Positions 50,101-59,100 of a stretch of 64,000 bases of DNA are shown here, piece after piece. The notes beneath the pieces are model-generated. The model made no database searches. It saw nothing but the letters and a program-made list of their open reading frames with translations, and had not been told where the DNA came from. The stretch's first letter is position 1; the number at the start of each line of letters is the position of its first letter. This stretch comes from Nageia nagi (taxonomy: Eukaryota > Pinophyta), in NCBI GenBank assembly GCA_050084985.1, contig JBITNC010000001.1:127844001-127908000 (forward strand). Reading direction: 5' to 3'. Made by a program: the position numbers and the translations under genes.

Positions 50101-53100
50101 AAAAGTTTCCCAACCACAGGACACAAATCCCACTCTTATAGTTGTTCCGTTCATCCCACCAAGAGAAGCTAACATGGCGGATGCAGGAAGATTGGGACCA
50201 CCAAGATGGTTGAGAATAGGTGCTATTGACGTCGAAGACGAGCAAGACGAACTACCCCACGATTATGAGAAACATCTCTCGAAGTATGATCCCAATCGCC
50301 TCATATCAGCAGAAGACTACATTCAGTACTACATCGATGCCCTTTCCCGATTGGGGGTCGAACACAAAGATGTGGTCTGCAAGCTATTTGCATACACTTT
50401 ACAAGGTTAGGCCAAAGATTGGTATATTAGTCTTATGCCTAGGTTTATTAACACATGGGATCAGTTCGAACAGGATTTCCTGCAGAGGTTTCAGGTGCCC
50501 AACAAACCCTGATATCCTTTTTGAATAGTTCTTTCACACAAATTTCTTGAGGAGCCTACGAGGAATTTCAACGACCAGTTCCAGAAAGCTTACTCCAAGT
50601 TAACAGAACCGCACACGGTGGATCAGCAATTGGCGGTACAAATGTACTTTAGGGCCCTTGACCCTTGGACAGCAGCATTCCTGAGGAAAGAAACAAGCAT
50701 AAGGACTCTGTGGGAAGCCTACACTACCGCAACTGTCATGGAGAAACAACTTCTATAGAACATTGACGCCAAGAAGTATGCCAACTTGCAGCATTTGTTG
50801 GGGTACATAAACTTGAATGGTCCACGAGCCCTTGTGCAACTAGGTCTCCCAAGCGCTATCTCCCCCCAAATGCCAAACATTCCTATGACGGCAAACGCGG
50901 TCCAAACAAACCCCTTGGCCCTCACCTATACCCCTCATGCCACACCCACCATTCACAATCCAGTCACTCCTATCGTCGTGCCCAGCCCAGTTGTCCCTGC
51001 CAATTCTTTGCAATCTCTCCATTACACACTAAGCTCATAGCTCAGTTCTTAAGCCAAGTAACACAACCCGCCTATCCCAATCTCTCACAATCATCTGCCA
51101 CCCAAGGGAACGCCACCAACTTGCTATGCCAAATCCTGGGACAACCCTCAAGTGAGCCACAAGAATCCGAAGCCTCTAAGAGGGAACAAGAAATTTCCAA
51201 AAGAGAATAGGAATTGACTAGGAGGGAGAAGGAGTTAGTAAAAAAAGAGGAGGAACAGGAGCAGGCTAGGAACACGTTCCATAAACTAGTGGCCATGGGT
51301 CCTCAACAGCCCAACACTGGATTCAACCTGAACCCGATGCCAAACAATGAGAGACAACACAACTATAGCTTCCAAAGGGGAAATCTGCCCTGGAATACTG
51401 GCCCAAATAACGGCACCGACAATGTACCTAACCCGTTGGCAAAAGATAGAATCAGACCCAAGCAAATCTCCCGGATATGGCCCTAACGCCGTTACACACT
51501 TGGTGTAGAGTCCATACTGCTCCCACCCTGAGGCAACATGACCCGAGTTCGTGGCAGCAATTAGCATAGTTCCTCGGGAAGAACTCAATAACCATGAAGC
51601 CTATTCAAGTAATGAACCAAGCATGTCGGTATCCCACGATGAGACGATGTTAGAAGTCTATCATTCGGCAAACGATGAGCAGCCATAAGAGAAAATGTTT
51701 GATTCAGATTATGCCATTTTCGAACCCATCTATGCTGCATTGGAGAATCCTCGGAGATTTGGGTACACTTTCTGAAGAAGAGAGCCATTAACAGAGTCAA
51801 ACCCTCTGAACAATCTTCAAGTAACCCTGGATCTAATCTGTCCCAATAACCCTCCTCCGTTGGGACCAATGCCTAATATTAGAAATACGTAGCCCCAACA
51901 GAAGAAGACAAATCCTAGAATAGAGAGGACACTTGTGCAACAAGACAGAGATACGGGAAAAGATAGGAAAACCTCCCCCCTCAATGAAGGAGTTCAAAGC
52001 TTTTCGTATGACATCATTGAGGCACTAAGAAATACCAAAGCTAATATGTCCTACCTTGATGCTCTAGAAATCGACCATGTGCGAGAGCAACTTTTGAAAC
52101 ACCTTTATGAGATAAACGCATGCAAATTGACTCAGAGCATACCCAACTCCATCCTGGTTGTCCCCACACTTGCGCACGAAGAACCTACCCAAGTGCAGAT
52201 CCAAGTTGCCCTTGACATAGCCCAGACATACATGTGCAACAGGCCATACCTCCATTCCTAATCACATTGAGAGTCGTTGGTAAGAATCTGCACAATTGTA
52301 TGATGGACTCAGGTGTAGGGACCAATATCATGCCACTCGAAATATGTCAAGCATTAAATCTACGAGTGGCTGAGAGTCCTCAAGGAATCACCCAACTAGA
52401 TGAGACCCCAATGAAGGTTGTGGGTATGATACACGACCTTAAGGTACAGATCGCTTCAGAGCCTTGAATCATTCGAGACATTGATGTTCAGGCTGTGAAG
52501 GTCTCAGCAAAATATGGTCTCTTGCTTAGTCGCAATTGGTCGAATACCCTGAACGGTTATTGGTCCACAGACTTCAAACACTTGTGGCCCCCTTGGAATG
52601 GCGTCCCAAATCACATAAAGGTCCTTAGCGAACCATACTTGATGACCCCTATCACTTAGTACAACAGAACAAACACGGTGGCCGTAGTGGAGCCAGATTT
52701 GGGTGTATATTGTCTAGAAGTTGACCCTTCTCTGCCTAGGGGTGACCTAAACTCCAATCAGCCCATCACCCCTCAAGGGAAGAAGTCGGAAAAAGAATGC
52801 TGGATCCTCAGGTTCGACGGGTCTAGATATAAGATGGGAAGTGGAGCAGGAATCGAGTTGCAAAACTTTAAGAAAAAGAAATACCATGCTTCCTTCAGGT
52901 TAGAGTTCCCTTGCATCTGTAATACAACGGAGTACGAAGCCCTGATCTAAGGAATCAAGATGGCGCTAGCTAAAGCTGTTGAGAATATAGTTGTCATTGG
53001 TGACTCAAAGTTGGTCGTCAAACAAGTCAGGAACCAATATGAATGCAAGGACAATCGATTGAGCCAGTATCGTTCATGAGTGTGGAGTCTGATAGAAGGA

Positions 53101-56100
53101 TTCAGAGCTTTCAACATCAAAACCATCTCGATAAAACACAACACCGTGGCAGATTCCTTGGCAGTAGCTGCAATTACCTTCCAACTAGTAGAGGGAGTTA
53201 AATAAAAAAAGTTAGAAATCCAGATGTTGTACATCCCTGCTGTGCCTGACAACATCGAGATTGTCCAAGTGGTCTTCACTTCTCAACAGATGGAGGAAGA
53301 ATCGGAGTAGCCACTCCTAGAGGACCAGCCAGTTGGGGAAGATGAGTATGTCAACAAATACCTCCAACTGAAAACCAATAAACTTACGAGGGGAGTAATC
53401 GAGCTTGAGAGGCTTTTCGATCAAGATGTGATCCAAGAGAACCATCCTAAGGAGCACATTAATGCAAAAGAAACAAAAAAGATTAATCTAGGGCCAGAAC
53501 AAAACCTAAGGTATATCCTTCTTGGGAAATCTTGCATAGGCCAGTTGAGGCGATAAATCATAGAGGCTTGTCGAGAATACATCAATGTGATCGCTTGGAC
53601 ATATGACTAGTTGAAGACTTATAATCCAGAGATAATCACTCACACCATCCCTCTCAAGGCAGGAATGAAGCCATTCCGGCAAAAATAAAGGGTGTTAAAT
53701 CCTTTGCTTGAACCAATGATACTCCAGAAAATCCAAAAACTGGTTTAGTCAAGGATTATCTTCCCAGTAAGGCACTCGACATGGGTAGCCAATATTGTTC
53801 CTATGAGGAAGAAGTCCGGTGAAATTAGAGTGTGCATAGATTTCCGACACTTGAACCAGGCTTCTAAGAACGATAACTACCCATTACCCTCCTTAGACGA
53901 AGTCTTGCAACTGGTAAATGGCTCCCAGATGATGTCATTCCTAGATGGTTACTCCGGGTATAACCAAGTTCTGGTGGAAGAGAACGATAGGTTGAAGACT
54001 GCCTTCAACACCAAATGGGGCACCTTTGCTTACAGTCGAATGCCCTTTGGATTGATCAATGTCGGAGCCACATTTCAGAGAGCCATGGATTTCGCCTTCA
54101 AGGGTCTGGTCAGCAACAACATAGTCATCTACATGGATGATCTTATTGTTTACTCCAAAGACGTGAATGATCATCCTCGGCATTTGAGGCAAATCTTCAA
54201 AAGATGTAGGGAATTCGGAATTTCCCTGAACCCAAAGAAATGTATCTTCGAAGTCACCAAGGGTAGGTTGCTGGGCCACATCATTTCAGAGGAAGGGATT
54301 TCCATCGATCCCGAAAGGGTGGAGACTATAGAGAAGATTCCTTACCCAACGATGCCAAAAGAACTCAGGTCTTTCATGGGAAAGATCAATTTCGTCCGAA
54401 AGTTCATCTTAGGCTACGCGGAAATTGTAAAACCACTCAACGAGATGATGAAGAAAGATGCTAAAATCAAATGGACGAACGAGGCAAAGAAGGTGTTCCA
54501 CGATATCAAAGGAGCTATACTAGGGCACCCATCCTGACTAGCCTAGATTATAAAAAGCCCTTCTACATATATTATTTCGCCTTAGAGCATTTAATGGCAA
54601 GAGTCTTGAATTAGAAGGATGAAGAAGAAAAGGAGAAGCCTATCGCCTTCATGAGCGCCCCCTTGAGGGATGGGACATTAAGATACCCAATGCTTGACAA
54701 GCAAGCTTATGCTTTGGTGAAAGCGGTAAAGAAATTCTGACACTACATATTACGCAGCGAAGTGATTGCCATTGTCCCCAACCCAGTTGTGAAGAACCTA
54801 TTGGCCCAACAGGAAACTGGGTCTCGACCCTCCAAGAGTTTGATCTGTCCATCCAGCCGATGAGAATTGTAAGAGGGCAAGGACTCACTAAGACGTTGGC
54901 CTACTGCCAAGAGAACCCGAGATCACTAGCATCCAACGAAGCCATCCACGCATCTCCTCAAATATGTCAACTCGACGTACCCCTGAATTCATGGTATGCA
55001 GACATCATTCGTTACATAACCTCAGGAGAATACCCTCTGAATTTCATTTCAGCTCAAAAAAGGGTTCTTCGGTACAGAGCAACCAAATTTATGATTAAGG
55101 AAGAGACCCTCTATAGGAAGAATTACCATGGTGTATACCTCAGGTGTTTAGAAAAGGATGAATCCCACAAGGTACTTGAAGAATTCCACAAACAAGAAGG
55201 TGGGATGGGCCACGCACTAGGGAATGCTTTGGCACACCAAATCCTTTGCGCATGCTATTATTGGCCTTTCCTTTTCCGAGATGCGCACCATTATGCCAGA
55301 ACTTGTCACGATTGCCAAACCACCATTGGAAGGGAGAAGTTTTCCAATATGCCATTGCAACTAGTCCTCGAATCAAAACCATTTGCCAAGTGGGGGTTGG
55401 ATTTTGTAGGGATGATCAACCCCTCTTCCTCCAAAAGGCATCAGTTCATCCTCACAGCCACAAACTATTGCACTAGGTGGACCGAAGCCGTAGCTACAAC
55501 ACAAGCCACTTCCGAGGTGGTCATTTAGTTTTTGGAGGACTTTATCCTAACACGGTTTTGATCTCCCTTTGCAATAGTGTGTGATAATGGCCCGGGCTTC
55601 AGCTCACTTAAATTGACAACCTGGGCAAGAGAGCAAAATATCAACATTAAGTACTCTACCAACTATTACCCTCAAGGCAACGGCCTAGCGGAGTCAACAA
55701 ACAACAACTTGCTAACTATCATAAAAGCAATCAGAGAGACTAGCACGACAAGTTAAAATATGCTCTATGGGCAAATTGCATCAAAGTGAAAAAGGCCCTT
55801 GGGATGAGTCTGTTTGAGCTGGTCTATGGTGCTGATCCAATCCTACCGACTCAGCTGAAAATCGGCACAATGCAATTCATGAAAGATTATCTCGAAACCG
55901 ATGAGGCTATGGAGACAAGGCTAATTCAACTCAATCATCTCAAGGAAAAATGAGAGCGAGCATTCCAGAACCTGGCTCACCAACAACAGGATACGTAGAG
56001 GTTGTTCGATAAGAATACCCAAGTGAAAAGCTTCAGAGTCGGAGACTTAGTCCTTCTTTGGGACAAAGCTCATGAAGATAAAGGTAAACACGCAAAATTC

Positions 56101-59100
56101 GATAGACTCTGGCTCGGTCCTCTTTAGATAGCATCCCTGGTAAGCCCCACCACATTCAAGCTGAAACGCTTGATAGGAGAAGAGTTGCCATTGCTAGTCA
56201 ACGGCAAACACCTAAAGCATTACTTCCAACCGTGATCCCCGTCTTCGGATGTGTACCATAATGTAATTTATCAAAAAAAAAAAGAGAGAGAAAGAGCTTC
56301 AAAGGAAACCATTGGGAGCATCGGAACAAAGCGATCGAGCTCAAAGATGGATCGTCCTCTCTCCGGAGACTACAGTCAAAGCGGACACTCCGGATGAACC
56401 CAATGTCCTCGGACCTAGACCTTAATGCAGGTGTCCTGATGGCGACTCGAATGGCTAGTGAGAGTTCACTCACTTTAATGAAATCGGCGATGCAACTATG
56501 AGTGACGGTGCTGACACAAGTTCGCTCCCTGTGGATGACGCAAGTCACTGTGTATCCATAGAGCAGCCAAGCTCAGGGATAGATCGTCCTTTCTCTGGAG
56601 ACTACAATCAAAGCGGACACTCTGGATGAACCCAATGTCCTCGAACCTGGACCTTAACGCATGTGTCTCGATGGCCACTCGAATGGCCAGTGAGAGTTCA
56701 CTCACTTTAATGAAACCGGCGATGCAGCTGTGAGTGACGGTGCTGACATAGGTTCGCTCCCTATGGACGATGCAAGTCACTGTGTATCCGCCCACTCAGG
56801 ATAGTTTTAAGGTTGTTACATGTTTTGCTCACCACTCACTGTCATTATTTATAAGTCAAGTTGTTTTTGCTTCATCGTACTATTGTTGTTGTTTTGTTTT
56901 AGCTAATGTTGTGCCTTACACAACTTGCCCCTTAAATTTTGCAATTTCGGGGACCCTCGACAATCTGGAGCCTTGAATGTCAAGTCAAAACCATTCCCCC
57001 TCATCTCTAATAAATCCAAAATTAAGCCCATAACCCTGGAATTGAAGTGCAATCGCCTATCCAGCCCTAGCCATCTCAAACCGTATAGTAAAACCCTCGT
57101 AAATCGACTAAGTTTGGCCCAATGTAGATCAGGTCTAGGTGGTATAGGGAAGTCCAAGTCAAGATTCAACCCAAAACGGACGGAACTAGGCTCCTCCCAC
57201 GCCTGGCGCATGCTCCAAGAAGACAAGATTGTGTCTTTCTAGGACGTTAATTAGAAAATCTATTAATAATAATTTAATTTAAAACTATAAAAAATGTTTG
57301 AAGTTAAAGTTCTTTAACTTCAGAATTAAATAACAATTTTTATCTTTAATTTTTCTATTTTAACTTTTTTATAAATTTTTATATGCCTTCCCCACATTTC
57401 CTAAATATGGCCTACTGTCTCTTCTTGTCCTGGAAACCTGTCACCAAAAATGCCATTGAACATTGCTTTTTGGTCTTTGGATTGTAAAATTGTTATGGTT
57501 TGCTTGCCTTTGGAATGCACTTTGGTTTAAGCTTTTTCTTTAACTTGTCCTCAATATGGACATATGCGAGACATTCAAAAACCTTAAAGTGCCCAACCTT
57601 AAGATTCTTACGACACTGCATCTTGCTAACTACTTTTGCTTATGGAAACCATTGTCACAATTTTCCCCTATTTCAATATGAAGCTCACAACCTTTCCAAG
57701 CTCATTTTTGTTGAAGGTGATCTCATAATTATGTTTTGCAAGCTCCTCCACACCAAGTAGACAACTGTCAATAACATGACTTCTTTGTCATCATTTTCAT
57801 CCATTTTATGGACAATGTTTGCCTTTGGCTTCCCTCTTTGGGTTTTTCTTTATCAACAACTTTTTGTCTACATTCTCTTACAAAATGGCCTGGTTTCTTA
57901 CAAGAGTGACATAAGACTTTTTGGATTTACCTTTACTTTAGACTCATTAGATCCATTTTCTTGGTCTTTCCCTTGTTTTTTGGAACTAAAAATTGCCTCC
58001 TTATATACACTCGCCTTGGAGGCAAGAGCTTTGTCTAATATGACTTGACCCCCCTTCCATGCCCATTTCATATGACAAGAGAGCTCTTTGAAGTTCATCA
58101 AACATCACTTTGATAAAGTTTTTGGTGTGCTCAAGCATCATTGTAAGTTGGCGAAACTTAGGAAGAAGAAATGACCTTGATACTTTTTTGTAAATAACTG
58201 GATCATCCAATTTTTGTTTATTAATGCCATCTTGTTGATAGTATCAGTGACTCATACAAAAATCCTTTACTTTTTCTCTTTCCATCATCTTGAAATTCTC
58301 AAATATCCCGTTGACATTTTGCAGCCTCACAGTATTGATTTGGTCATTTGATTCATCATTGGAATCCTCGAATGCTGAGAGGATTTGCTAGAGTGCCTCA
58401 AAATTCTTTTGCTTCTCCTTCTCCTTGGCTTCCTTATCATCTTTTGACAAGGTCTTCTAATACTTTGGAAGAATATTCTGATTTTCCACAATCCTTTGGA
58501 CCGCAGCATAATTTGTATTTTGATGCTTCAATAATCAGAGTCTTCACCATTGAACTTAAGAAGAGGAAGGTTTGAGTTGCCTTTATCCTCCACCATTACA
58601 CCTTATAAGTTACAAGAATTAAAAAAAAACTCTCTGAACTTGTTTCTGGTTTGGAAAACAAATTTGTCTTGGTCTACACTCCAACTGGCTTTAATACCAA
58701 ATGTTAGTTTTGCTAAATCAGATTGCACTTATTCACGTTCAGCATTACTCTCAACAAGGATCACAGAACCAGCAAAAATGACAATAAACTAGCAAAATGA
58801 AATAATCATACCTCACATAGACATTAACATAGCAAAATGAAAAAGAACAAAGATTTAGGCACTTCAATAGAGTCTTTTATTGATTTCAAATCAGTACATA
58901 TAATCATATATGGACATAACTAATATAGATAATACGTGGACACAACTAATATAGATACTTGAGGTGTATCTGTATTCATATCTGAATACTATCCATGAAG
59001 TTTTGGAGATATGTCAGGTCTGTTTTGTCAGATCAAGTAAAAACTAAAAAGGTAAAGGTTATTTTCTAGGTAAAGCCTAGCTAGTGTGCATATAGGCATG

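Larger units (their letters stand above)
46724..57242 (+). mobile_element. E5: Ty3/gypsy element (Ogre/Tat/Athila-like) in helicase intron 6
   Basis: The left LTR starts TGTTGTGCCTTACACAAC at 46724; a truncated right LTR with the same start lies at 56907-57242. Between them in the + sense are an accessory ORF, gag, aspartic protease, an extra RNase H, RT, Ty3-type RNase H and integrase. The integrase ([26 protein letters not shown]) and gag styles fit the Ogre/Tat/Athila branch. The shared 335 bp of the LTRs are about 93% identical by eye. Several stops and a frameshift disable it. Same orientation as the host gene. Confidence 0.92.
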
